From contig JANXRU010000312.1 of the NCBI GenBank assembly GCA_025356715.1, forward strand, positions 1 through 7,569: a stretch of DNA of 7,569 nt, given 5' to 3'. The notes beneath the pieces are model-generated. The model was not told the DNA's origin, did no database searches, and saw only the letters and a list, made by a program, of their open reading frames with translations. The DNA comes from Bacteroidota bacterium (GTDB lineage: Bacteria; Bacteroidota; Bacteroidia; B-17B0; B-17BO). The position numbers were made by a program, and so were the translations under genes. Positions 1-6,865 of the stretch are shown in pieces. The stretch's first letter is position 1; each line of letters starts with the position of its first letter.

Positions 1-3
1 CCC

Positions 4-11
4 TAATTTTG
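4..11 (+). promoter_or_regulatory. Bacteroidota-type -7 promoter element of typA
   Basis: The octamer TAATTTTG matches the Bacteroidota -7 consensus TAnnTTTG at every fixed position. It ends 23 bases before the typA ATG, so transcription would start around bases 15-20 and leave a leader of roughly 15-20 nt. The matching -33 element (TTG/TTTG) would lie left of the window and cannot be seen. The match and its position just before a housekeeping gene make this a good call, but no start site has been measured. Confidence 0.65.
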
Positions 12-34
12 CGCCCTTAATCAAAAAAACAAAC

Positions 35-1846
35 ATGTCAGAAATTAGAAACATTGCCATCATTGCCCATGTCGATCACGGTAAAACAACTTTAGTAGAT
101 AAAATTTTACACCAGTGTAATTTATTTAGAGAAAATCAAGCGTCAGGTGAGTTAATCCTTGATAACAATGACTTAGAACGTGAACGTGGGATCACAATTT
201 TAGCAAAAAACGTTTCTGTAATGTATAAAGGAACGAAAATTAACATCATCGACACTCCCGGCCATGCTGATTTTGGAGGTGAAGTTGAGCGTACCTTAAA
301 CATGGCCGATGGCGTTATTTTATTAGTAGATGCATTTGAAGGTCCTATGCCTCAAACGCGTTTCGTAACTCAAAAAGCAATTGCTGCTGGTAAAAAAGCT
401 ATTGTTGTTGTAAACAAAGTAGATAAACCAAACTGTCGCCCAGACGAAGTACATGATCAAGTTTTTGATTTATTCTTTAATTTAGAAGCGTCAGAAGATC
501 AATTAGATTTCCCAACAGTATTTGGTTCTAGTAAAAATGGCTGGATGGGTCCTGATTATAAAACAGCTACAACAGATGTTACTTATTTATTAGATACTAT
601 TTTAGCTAATATTCCTACAGCTCCAGAACGCGAAGGAACATTACAAATACAAATCACCTCTTTAGATTATTCTTCATTTATTGGTCGTATTGCAGTTGGT
701 CGTGTATTCCGCGGTATCATTAAAGAAAACATGCCAGTTAGCGTTGTTAAACGCGATGGTAGAATTCAAAAATCTCGTATTAAAGAATTATATGTATTTG
801 AAGGTTTAGGTAAAGTTAAAGTTTCTGAAGTGCAAATTGGTGATATTTGTGCGTTTACAGGAATTGAAGGGTTTGAAATTGGTGATACTGTTGCTGATTT
901 TGAAGATCCTGAAGCTATGCCAACGATGAAAATTGATGAACCAACTATGAGTATGTTGTTTACAATTAACAACTCTCCTTTCTTTGGTAAAGATGGTAAA
1001 TTTGTAACTTCTCGTCATTTACGTGATCGTTTATATAAAGAGTTAGAAAAAAACTTAGCGATGCGTGTTGAAGAAACATCTTCACCTGATTCGTATTTAG
1101 TATTTGGTCGTGGTATTTTACATTTATCTGTATTAATTGAAACGATGCGTCGTGAAGGTTATGAATTACAGTTAGGTCAGCCGCAAGTAATTATTAAAGA
1201 AATTGATGGCCAAAAATGCGAGCCTATTGAATACTTAACCGTTGATGTTCCTCAAGAATCAGCTTCTAAGGTAATTGATTTAGTAACTCAACGTAAAGGT
1301 AATTTATTAATTATGGAAGCTAAAGGAGATTTAACTCATATTGAGTTTGAAATTCCTTCTCGTGGTATTATTGGCTTACGTAATAATGTATTAACAGCAA
1401 CAGCTGGAGAAGCTATTATGGCTCACCGTTTTAAAGATTACGAACCATGGAAAGGTCCAATTCCAAGTCGTATTGCTGGTGTATTAATTTCTAAAGATAA
1501 AGGTAAAGCGGTAGCTTATTCTATTGATAAATTACAAGATCGTGGTAAGTTTTTTGTTGAGTCAGGGGACGAAATTTACCCAGGAATGGTGATTGGCGAG
1601 CATATTCGCCCTGATGATTTAGTGGTAAATATTTGTACTGAAAAACAATTAACTAACATGCGTGCTTCAGGTACGGATGATAAAATGAGAATTGTACCAA
1701 AAATTAATTTCAGTTTAGAAGAAGCTATGGAATATATCCAAGGCGACGAATATGTTGAAATTACGCCTACTTTCATCCGTTTACGTAAAATATACTTAGA
1801 CGAAAACGAACGTAAACGTTTCGGGAAAGCTTTAGTAAATAACTAA
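35..1846 (+). CDS. typA: Ribosome-associated translational GTPase TypA/BipA
   Basis: TypA/BipA is a cytoplasmic EF-G/LepA-family GTPase that binds the ribosome and supports 50S assembly and growth under stress or cold. All G-domain motifs are visible: G1 AHVDHGKTT (residues 11-19), G2 RERGITI (49-55), G3 DTPGH (73-77), G4 NKVD (127-130) and a G5-like GSSKNGW (164-170). Domain II follows (about 205-295), then an EF-G-like domain containing GRGILHLSVLIE (358-369), a V-like domain with PSRGIIGLRN (441-450), and the BipA-specific C-terminal domain (about 485-603, including the TDDKMRI segment). At 603 aa it is full length. The ATG at 35 is preceded by an A-rich leader with no Shine-Dalgarno sequence, as usual in this phylum. 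It is a single-gene transcript by appearance, with a promoter at 4-11 and a terminator at 1866-1904. The GVILLVDAFEGPMPQTR segment (93-109) and absence of an LepA-type C-terminus exclude LepA and EF-G. Confidence 0.97.
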   Translation: MSEIRNIAIIAHVDHGKTTLVDKILHQCNLFRENQASGELILDNNDLERERGITILAKNVSVMYKGTKINIIDTPGHADFGGEVERTLNMADGVILLVDAFEGPMPQTRFVTQKAIAAGKKAIVVVNKVDKPNCRPDEVHDQVFDLFFNLEASEDQLDFPTVFGSSKNGWMGPDYKTATTDVTYLLDTILANIPTAPEREGTLQIQITSLDYSSFIGRIAVGRVFRGIIKENMPVSVVKRDGRIQKSRIKELYVFEGLGKVKVSEVQIGDICAFTGIEGFEIGDTVADFEDPEAMPTMKIDEPTMSMLFTINNSPFFGKDGKFVTSRHLRDRLYKELEKNLAMRVEETSSPDSYLVFGRGILHLSVLIETMRREGYELQLGQPQVIIKEIDGQKCEPIEYLTVDVPQESASKVIDLVTQRKGNLLIMEAKGDLTHIEFEIPSRGIIGLRNNVLTATAGEAIMAHRFKDYEPWKGPIPSRIAGVLISKDKGKAVAYSIDKLQDRGKFFVESGDEIYPGMVIGEHIRPDDLVVNICTEKQLTNMRASGTDDKMRIVPKINFSLEEAMEYIQGDEYVEITPTFIRLRKIYLDENERKRFGKALVNN

Positions 1847-1865
1847 TATATAGTTTGATCCAACT

Positions 1866-1904
1866 AAAAAAGCCAAGTAACATTTTGCTACTTGGCTTTT
1901 TTTT
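1866..1904. terminator. Bidirectional intrinsic terminator between convergent typA and bshC
   Basis: Two perfectly complementary 14-nt arms, AAAAAAGCCAAGTA (1866-1879) and TACTTGGCTTTTTT (1889-1902), flank a 9-nt loop. The core 8-bp stem GCCAAGTA/TACTTGGC is followed on the + strand by eight T residues (1897-1904). On the - strand the A-run at 1866-1871 supplies the U-tract. Its place 19 nt after the typA stop and 15 nt before the bshC stop codon fits one hairpin serving both genes. Confidence 0.9.
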
Positions 1905-1919
1905 ATTTTCTTAATGCCT

Positions 1920-3524
1920 CTAGTTCTCAGTGAATACAATGTATTCAAAGCTATTCAAATCGTAATTCAACGCTGCTATCATTTCAGTAATAAAATTTTT
2001 ACCATACTTAGCATAATACATACTCATGTTATCGTATCGCTCCTGAGGAATATTATTTGGGAATAGTTTTCCTTTTAATGCCCAAAGCTGATTAACATCC
2101 GTTTCTGATTTTTGTTTAAAGGCTCTATTAATTTTTTGTTCAATGGCATGAATCCCATTCAACGTTTTTTGTTTTTCGGCCTCGGTACTTGCAATTAATG
2201 ATTTATCAATGCTTCCCACAGTATCTGCTAATGAAGCGTAAATTGTTTCAAATTGAGACTTAATCACATTCAAATTAACGTCCTCGTGCTGTGTTTTAAT
2301 AAATTGCTTCACTAATACTTCGCCTTCACTAAATAAATCTTGAATAGATAAATCGAATTTTTGCATTTTTTGTTTCGTGCCCTTATCTACAATCATAGCA
2401 AAATTTCGAGGCATTAAAATGGGGGAATTAATTTTATACGATTCAAATAATACTTTAAACTCTAACCAATACGCTAATTCGCCCGGACCACCTATATAAG
2501 CAATGTTCGGCAATATTTTTTGTTGGTATAACGGCCTCAATACGACATTCGGACTTAATTTTTCCGGTGTAGTTTCAATCATATTTTCTAATTCAGCCTT
2601 AGAAAAACTAAGTTCTGTATTAACAACGGCATAATGTTCTGGAGCTACACGCTCAATTCTTTCTCTAACACCATCTGCTTTATAAAATACATTAATTTCT
2701 CGTGGATTTACTTGTACTGTATAATGTTTAGATAATTCTTCTAACGATTGATTGACCAACCCAACCGATTTGTTTTCAAAAATATCTGCCTTAAACTCCT
2801 TTTTAAATAAGGCTTTCAGCACCTTATCATTTCCATCTAAAATAACGATACCATATTCGCCAAATAATTCATTCACGAGGTATCGTGTTGCATCAGCTAA
2901 AGTCGTATGTTTTAAGTAGGCGCGTTCAAACAATGCAATTAATGCAGTTGCGTTTTCATTATCTCCTAAAATAGTTTTTAATTCGATAATGACTTCAGCT
3001 AAGCCTTCCGTTTTAAAATCGCCAACAGAGCCAGTTTGAGAGCTGTTCCAACTAATTTTTTTATTAAATACATGAACATGATTAACTTCTTCAAAATCAT
3101 GATCTTCGCTAGCTATCCAATAAACAGGTACAAAATTCTTATCTGGAAATTTCGATTTCAACGTAGTTGCCAAATTAATGGTGCTCGCTATTTTGTAAAT
3201 AAAATATAATGGCCCTGTAAATAAACACAATTGATGTCCCGTTGTTACAGTATAAGTTGTTTGTTTTGATAATTCATCAATGTTTTTTTGTGAGAACTCA
3301 CTTGTATTTTTAACCAGCAAAGACTGAGCTTTCAGCGCTTCGACTAAAACAGTTCTGTTGACATTTTCAAAAGACGTATTATTCAAATACGATTCATAAT
3401 CAATTTGATGAATATGCGATTGAAAAAATGGTTTTACTTTTTCAGAATTGGATATATAATCAGTAAATAAATCTGAAAATAGATTCGTGTCTTTTATTGG
3501 CAACGTTTGTTTTGTAAATAGCAT
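1920..3524 (-). CDS. bshC: Putative bacillithiol cysteine-adding enzyme BshC
   Basis: BshC is thought to add cysteine to glucosaminyl-malate in the last step of bacillithiol synthesis, a cytoplasmic low-molecular-weight thiol. The 534-aa product has the family landmarks: an N-terminal LPIKDTNLFSDLFTDYI segment (8-24), TGHQ within a Rossmann-like core (95-98) continuing into LFTGPLYFIYKI (101-112), WIASEDHDFEEVNHVHV (136-152), LRPLYQQ (329-335), GGPGELAYW (345-353) and MPRNFAMIV (371-379). A helical, probably coiled-coil stretch follows (about 400-475), then LWALKGKLFPNNIPQER (480-496). Length matches the family (about 530-540 aa). I chose the ATG at 3524 over an in-frame TTG at 3530 because the N-terminus then matches the family and the TTG overlaps a promoter element. 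No bshA or bshB lies in the window; scattered bsh genes are common. It runs convergent to typA and divergent from the mks-like operon. Confidence 0.93.
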   Translation of the reverse strand: MLFTKQTLPIKDTNLFSDLFTDYISNSEKVKPFFQSHIHQIDYESYLNNTSFENVNRTVLVEALKAQSLLVKNTSEFSQKNIDELSKQTTYTVTTGHQLCLFTGPLYFIYKIASTINLATTLKSKFPDKNFVPVYWIASEDHDFEEVNHVHVFNKKISWNSSQTGSVGDFKTEGLAEVIIELKTILGDNENATALIALFERAYLKHTTLADATRYLVNELFGEYGIVILDGNDKVLKALFKKEFKADIFENKSVGLVNQSLEELSKHYTVQVNPREINVFYKADGVRERIERVAPEHYAVVNTELSFSKAELENMIETTPEKLSPNVVLRPLYQQKILPNIAYIGGPGELAYWLEFKVLFESYKINSPILMPRNFAMIVDKGTKQKMQKFDLSIQDLFSEGEVLVKQFIKTQHEDVNLNVIKSQFETIYASLADTVGSIDKSLIASTEAEKQKTLNGIHAIEQKINRAFKQKSETDVNQLWALKGKLFPNNIPQERYDNMSMYYAKYGKNFITEMIAALNYDLNSFEYIVFTEN

Positions 3525-3527
3525 CAG

Positions 3528-3535
3528 CAAATGTA
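3528..3535 (-). promoter_or_regulatory. Candidate -7 element of bshC, abutting the start codon
   Basis: Read on the - strand this is TACATTTG, a full match to the Bacteroidota TAnnTTTG consensus. Only three bases (CTG) separate it from the bshC ATG. If used, transcription would begin at or within a few bases of the ATG, giving a leaderless mRNA. No clear TTG/TTTG -33 box lies about 20 nt upstream (the nearest is a CTGTTTT), so the call rests on one octamer in AT-rich DNA, where chance matches occur. Confidence 0.35.
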
Positions 3536-3658
3536 TTATTTATATTAGTGAAATTTAAAACAGAGGGTCTTTTTTGATTCTAATTATTCGCACTTCATTC
3601 AACTATAAAAAATCACAATCTGGATCATACTTCCTTGTTTATAGCATTACTTGACCAC

Positions 3659-3746
3659 AAATAGGTAATAACGACTTCAAATAGGTCTTTTTGTAGCTCA
3701 ATTTTTTGCGTTTTCAACGCTCTATTAACACTAAAAAAACCTATTT
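3659..3746. repeat. AAATAGGT direct and inverted repeats with nested hairpin
   Basis: AAATAGGT occurs at 3659-3666 and 3679-3686, exactly 20 bases apart (about two helical turns), each preceded by C. The inverted copy ACCTATTT lies at 3739-3746. The second and third copies extend into an imperfect inverted repeat: AAATAGGT pairs over 8 bp, then TTTTT (3688-3692) with AAAAA (3733-3737), then AG with CT. Inside its loop is a separate perfect 5-bp hairpin (3708-3720). A shorter ATAGGTA (3844-3850) lies 16 bases before the mksF-like ATG. The spacing suggests operator sites or a structured leader; the function is inference. Confidence 0.5.
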
Positions 3747-3793
3747 ATCAAGTACTTACAAAATAACAAACCCTTAATTAGTTAATTACTCTC

Positions 3794-3800
3794 TATTTTG
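3794..3800 (+). promoter_or_regulatory. Possible degenerate -7 element of the mks-like operon
   Basis: TATTTTG resembles TAnnTTTG but is one base short in the spacer. It lies 66 bases before the mksF-like ATG. No full TAnnTTTG match exists on the + strand in the gap, and no convincing TTG -33 box is seen upstream. It is listed as the best available candidate only. Confidence 0.2.
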
Positions 3801-3866
3801 TTTATAACCCAACTTTAATAGCCCTTAAAGCCTTTGTATTTTTATAGGTATTAGAACTGAATTTTA

Positions 3867-5105
3867 ATGAGTTTACAAGTAAATGTAAAAGATTTGTTAT
3901 CAAACTTATACCACAATCGTGGTGTAGTGGAAACGTTATTTGGACAACGCGATCAAATAACTGTAAACGAATTATTAAGTAGAGAAGACATTAGCGAAGA
4001 TCAATACCGTAAGCTGGTAGCGCTTGATGTTTTATATGAATACGAAAACATCGTGAGTTTAAACGATGCTGTTGTGGCTATGTTTGAAGACTTTATGGAG
4101 ATTGGAGAAGTAACTCCTGGCTTCATCAACGATTACATTAACGAACTTAAGCGTTATATTAATTTCTATCAAGAGGCTCGCGAAATGCGTTTCTTGCGTA
4201 GTATTAAAAAATATTTAAAGCGAATTAATTCAACGTTAACGCGCGAAATAATTAAACTTCAAAAAAATGTAGATGACACCTACAAGAACGAAAGTAATTA
4301 CCGCATTAAGCTCCAAAAGCTTGAAGACTATAGGGAAAAGCGTGATGCTATTATTCAGTTTATTGATAAAACAAATAAAGTATTAGATGAATCGAGGGTG
4401 ATGTTTAACTTAACAAACGATTCTGAATTATTTGGTATTGTTTCGTCGCTTAAATTAAGCTTAATTGAAAATTTAGATTTCTTAATCGAAATTCAAACTG
4501 ACATTACAGACTTCATCAATAAAATTCAATTCCAATTAGACGTTTATAAAAAAGCTCAACAGCTCAAGGAAATAAAGGATCACGGAGCATTACACTTTAA
4601 AACTAATTTCCGAGAAATTGTAAGTGGTATTAACACCCTTAAACATAACGGACACAAAACGCCAAAAACAAAAATTCCCATTGATTTCTTATACAGCGAT
4701 GATGGACACATGTTGTGCAAACGTATTGCTGAGAAATATAAAATTACGCGTTTAATGGTACGTGGCTTGGCGGATAAAATGCCAGGAAACTTTAAAGACA
4801 AAGGATTAGAACAACAAATAAAATTAGATACAGAAAAATTAGTAGAACGTTTTTTAACTCAAACAAAAGCAAATTTATTTGAGTATTTAATTGATTACAA
4901 ATTCCCTAAAGCCATTGGTACTGTTACGTTTGAAGATAGACTGTCGTTATTTGTTGAGATTGCTATGGAATATCAAAACCAATTAGATTTCAAATATCGA
5001 TTACAATATTTCGATTATACCTTAGGTGATGACGTCAAAAAACGTTTAGGTTATACGTTGATATTGCCAATGAAAGAAAAAGCAAAAAAAGAAAAAATTA
5101 AATAA
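3867..5105 (+). CDS. mksF: MksF/JetA-like kleisin subunit of an SMC condensin (probable)
   Basis: Kleisins of the MukF/MksF/JetA type bridge the two heads of an SMC dimer and hold KITE subunits on DNA. This 412-aa protein is soluble, with no signal peptide or membrane segment. The N-terminal part (about 5-75) looks like a winged-helix domain (VNELLSRE, EDQYRKLVALDVLYEYEN). A helical region (75-240) rich in K, E, I and L follows, including a likely coiled coil (125-180). A charged linker (240-275) leads to a second mixed domain (275-400) with a helix LEQQIKLDTEKLVERFL (314-330) and a final winged-helix-like YTLGDDVKKRLGYTLILP (384-401). The tail MKEKAKKEKIK is strongly basic. Assignment rests largely on context: it comes first in an F-E-B order, 31 bases before the MksE-like gene. 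It is somewhat short for MksF/JetA (usually about 450-500 aa). The ATG at 3867 has no Shine-Dalgarno sequence. By sequence alone it would be called hypothetical. Confidence 0.62.
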   Translation: MSLQVNVKDLLSNLYHNRGVVETLFGQRDQITVNELLSREDISEDQYRKLVALDVLYEYENIVSLNDAVVAMFEDFMEIGEVTPGFINDYINELKRYINFYQEAREMRFLRSIKKYLKRINSTLTREIIKLQKNVDDTYKNESNYRIKLQKLEDYREKRDAIIQFIDKTNKVLDESRVMFNLTNDSELFGIVSSLKLSLIENLDFLIEIQTDITDFINKIQFQLDVYKKAQQLKEIKDHGALHFKTNFREIVSGINTLKHNGHKTPKTKIPIDFLYSDDGHMLCKRIAEKYKITRLMVRGLADKMPGNFKDKGLEQQIKLDTEKLVERFLTQTKANLFEYLIDYKFPKAIGTVTFEDRLSLFVEIAMEYQNQLDFKYRLQYFDYTLGDDVKKRLGYTLILPMKEKAKKEKIK

Positions 5106-5136
5106 TTCGTCCCACATAGGGATTAAAATATAAAAC

Positions 5137-5751
5137 ATGGAAGACACGATTAACTTCAACTTACCAAAACAAACACACGATATTTTTGCAGTAATGGCTC
5201 GTGGTAATTTTATTTCCAGCAATGGCAGTAAAGACGGGATGAATCGCTTGTACGACGTTATTAATAATCCTGATAATTTTGATAGACTCCAAGCTTATTT
5301 TAACGTGATACGTTACAACATAGAGCGTGGAAATAACTTCTTTTACTTTTCTAAATTAGGAGAACCGAACAGTGAACTTGAAAAAAAATTAGAACGCTTT
5401 GAACGTTATATCGACATCATTGATTTATTCGCTAGTATGGATAATAAAATTGGTACTGGTAGTCGTTTCCGTCCGGGAGAGATTTCTGAAGAATGTAATG
5501 CAAACGTACGATTGAAACAAAAATTACAAAAAATTCCGTTGTATCGCTCAGAAACCTTGCACAACAAGGTTCGCGAGATATGTGATTTAATGAGTCGTGA
5601 TTCATTTTTAGAATTAGAAGACGAAAAATCAGAATCGTATAAAGTACTTGATTCTTATTCTTACTTATTAGATGTGATTAATTCAGTAGCAATTTATGAA
5701 GATACGTCTTTAGGTGGCGGCGATGATTCGCAAGGATTAGTTTATAATTAA
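5137..5751 (+). CDS. mksE: MksE/JetB-like KITE subunit of an SMC condensin
   Basis: MksE/JetB proteins are small tandem winged-helix (KITE) subunits that dimerise on the kleisin and contact DNA in MukBEF-like condensins. At 204 aa the length is right for MksE. Visible features are DIFAVMARGNFISSNG (15-30), the family-style opening helix and strand (IF..L..G.FI), then YDVINNPDNFDRLQAYFNVIRYNIERG (39-65) and a beta-wing NNFFYFSK (66-73). A charged helix LEKKLERFERYIDIIDLFASM (81-101) follows, then a second winged helix (about 105-190) and an acidic, glycine-rich C-terminal tail GGGDDSQG (193-200). It has no signal peptide. The gene starts 31 bases after the upstream kleisin-like gene on the same strand, supporting one transcript. 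The ATG at 5137 is chosen because the family motif begins 14 residues later. The identification comes from pattern recognition of family features, not from a search. Confidence 0.72.
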   Translation: MEDTINFNLPKQTHDIFAVMARGNFISSNGSKDGMNRLYDVINNPDNFDRLQAYFNVIRYNIERGNNFFYFSKLGEPNSELEKKLERFERYIDIIDLFASMDNKIGTGSRFRPGEISEECNANVRLKQKLQKIPLYRSETLHNKVREICDLMSRDSFLELEDEKSESYKVLDSYSYLLDVINSVAIYEDTSLGGGDDSQGLVYN

Positions 5752-5788
5752 AATCGTTCTCTTATCTAATAACTATAATTAAAAAATA

Positions 5789-6808
5789 ATGATAATAAAA
5801 AAACTACTATGTATTTTGAGTCTGGCTATTGCTGGGTTATCGGTTGCTCAAACCAAATACTCAACAACGTCTGATGATTTTAATAATTACCATTCAACTG
5901 TATCAGCAGCAGAACGTATGTTTAAAAACGATTCGTTATTACAAGCGTATGCTAAATTTGACATTGCGTTTGAGAATTATAAAGGCGTAATAAATCCTTC
6001 ACATTATTTTAAAGCCGCATTATGTGCTATCAAAATTAAAGAAGAATATAAAGCTTTGCACTATTTAGAAAAAGCAATTACTAACGGTTATGAAATTGAT
6101 AGTAATAAATTAGGACTTATAGTTTTTAATAATCAAAACACTAAACAAGAGTATCAGGCAAATATTGCTAAATGGAATACTACGCGAGATGTCGCGAGAA
6201 ATACTACGTACGAAGGCGAAATATATGCTTATGCACCTACAACAAATAAAACAGCTGATGCAAAATACAATGAAGCATTAACCTATTGCAACACATGTAA
6301 TAAAACGAAGACTTGTAGTAAAACAACGCCTGATTATGTTTCTAAAAATAAAATTTTAAAAGAAAGAATGAAAAGGGATTCCGTTGCGGCAGCAAAACTT
6401 TTGGCTAACATCAATCAATATGGCTTCCCTAATTTAAAAATAGTTGATAAGAAAGCCTGTGAAATAGCTCGTACTATTCTTTTAAATTATGATGCCGACA
6501 AAGCCAATGAAAGATTAGATGGTATTTTGTTTAAAGCGTTAAATGACGGGTTCATTTCTCCTTCTTTTTACGCACAAGTTATTGATAGAAGAAATGTAAA
6601 AGCAGGGTTAAATCCTGAATTTTATGAGCCTATTACTGGTTATGAAAAAACAATTACTGCCAGTATGGCTGGTGCCAATAATAAACGTAAAACCATCGGA
6701 TTATACAATATCATATTGCCGCCAAAAACAACACAAAAACCAGTTGCAACTGCTAAAGGAGGCGTTGCGATGACTAAACCAACGGATGGAAATTTGTACG
6801 ATTACTAA
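5789..6808 (+). CDS. Exported TPR-like/DUF6624-like protein inserted in the condensin operon
   Basis: A typical Sec signal peptide is present: MIIKK, a hydrophobic core (LLCILSLAIAGL), and an SVA-Q cleavage site after residue 20. Cys8 is not in a lipobox, so the product should be soluble in the periplasm or secreted. Residues 35-105 form alternating helices resembling TPR repeats (AERMFKNDSLLQAYAKFDIAF; HYFKAALCAIKIKEEYKAL; HYLEKAITNGY). A low-complexity Thr/Asn-rich linker (130-185) contains a CNTCNKTKTC cysteine cluster (167-176). Residues 195-282 match the layout of DUF6624: RDSVAAAKLLANINQYGFP, then LLNYDADKANERLDGILFKA and YAQVIDRRNVKAGLNPEFY. The usual histidine before the middle helix is replaced by Asn/Tyr. 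The C-terminal tail (310-339) is Pro/Thr/Lys/Gly-rich and probably disordered. Function is unknown. It lies 37 bases after mksE and 57 bases before the SMC gene, on the same strand, an odd place for an exported protein. Confidence 0.85.
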   Translation: MIIKKLLCILSLAIAGLSVAQTKYSTTSDDFNNYHSTVSAAERMFKNDSLLQAYAKFDIAFENYKGVINPSHYFKAALCAIKIKEEYKALHYLEKAITNGYEIDSNKLGLIVFNNQNTKQEYQANIAKWNTTRDVARNTTYEGEIYAYAPTTNKTADAKYNEALTYCNTCNKTKTCSKTTPDYVSKNKILKERMKRDSVAAAKLLANINQYGFPNLKIVDKKACEIARTILLNYDADKANERLDGILFKALNDGFISPSFYAQVIDRRNVKAGLNPEFYEPITGYEKTITASMAGANNKRKTIGLYNIILPPKTTQKPVATAKGGVAMTKPTDGNLYDY

Positions 6809-6850
6809 GAGGTAATTATAGTTCAAAAATTAAAAAAAGAAAGAAACATA

Positions 6851-6856
6851 GAGGAG
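6851..6856 (+). promoter_or_regulatory. Shine-Dalgarno-like site before the SMC gene
   Basis: GAGGAG ends 9 bases before the ATG at 6866, an ideal spacing for anti-Shine-Dalgarno pairing. The surrounding leader is almost all purine. The other genes in this window have no such site, in line with the weak use of Shine-Dalgarno sequences in Bacteroidota. Whether it is functional is unproven, but it supports the chosen start. Confidence 0.45.
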
Positions 6857-6865
6857 AAAATTAAA

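Larger units (their letters stand above)
3525..3866. other. Gene-free divergent control region between bshC and the mks-like operon
   Basis: This 342-base AT-rich stretch has no plausible coding region on either strand and no recognisable RNA gene. It separates divergently transcribed bshC and the mksF-like gene, so it must hold both promoters. It contains AAATAGGT copies (3659-3666, 3679-3686, inverted at 3739-3746), a small perfect hairpin GCGTT-TTC-AACGC (3708-3720), a TAATTA-GT-TAATTA motif (3775-3788) that is close to a palindrome, and an imperfect -7 element near 3794. No transposon end, tRNA, or riboswitch was recognised. Confidence 0.7.

Noticed and set aside
766..1018. Open frames on the - strand inside typA
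   Set aside because: They lie opposite the strongly conserved typA coding sequence, have no supporting motif, and look like antisense shadows.
3708..3720. GCGTT-TTC-AACGC hairpin as an intrinsic terminator
   Set aside because: No T-tract follows on the + strand (TCTATT) and on the - strand the following run is A, not T. It is kept only as part of the repeat structure.
3525..3866. CRISPR array or mobile-element ends in the repeat-bearing gap
   Set aside because: The repeats are only 8-9 bases with no regular spacers; there is no transposase and no target-site duplication.
4580..4801. 73-codon open frame on the - strand inside the kleisin-like gene
   Set aside because: The opposite frame is part of a long continuous coding region; the product has no recognisable domain.
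5110..5122. Small hairpin TCCC-ACATA-GGGA between the kleisin and KITE genes
   Set aside because: The stem is only 4 bp and no T-tract follows, so it is not a credible terminator; the genes are most likely co-transcribed.
5789..5860. Lipoprotein signal in the DUF6624-like protein
   Set aside because: Cys8 comes too early and is followed by the hydrophobic core; the site after residue 20 (SVA-Q) fits signal peptidase I instead.
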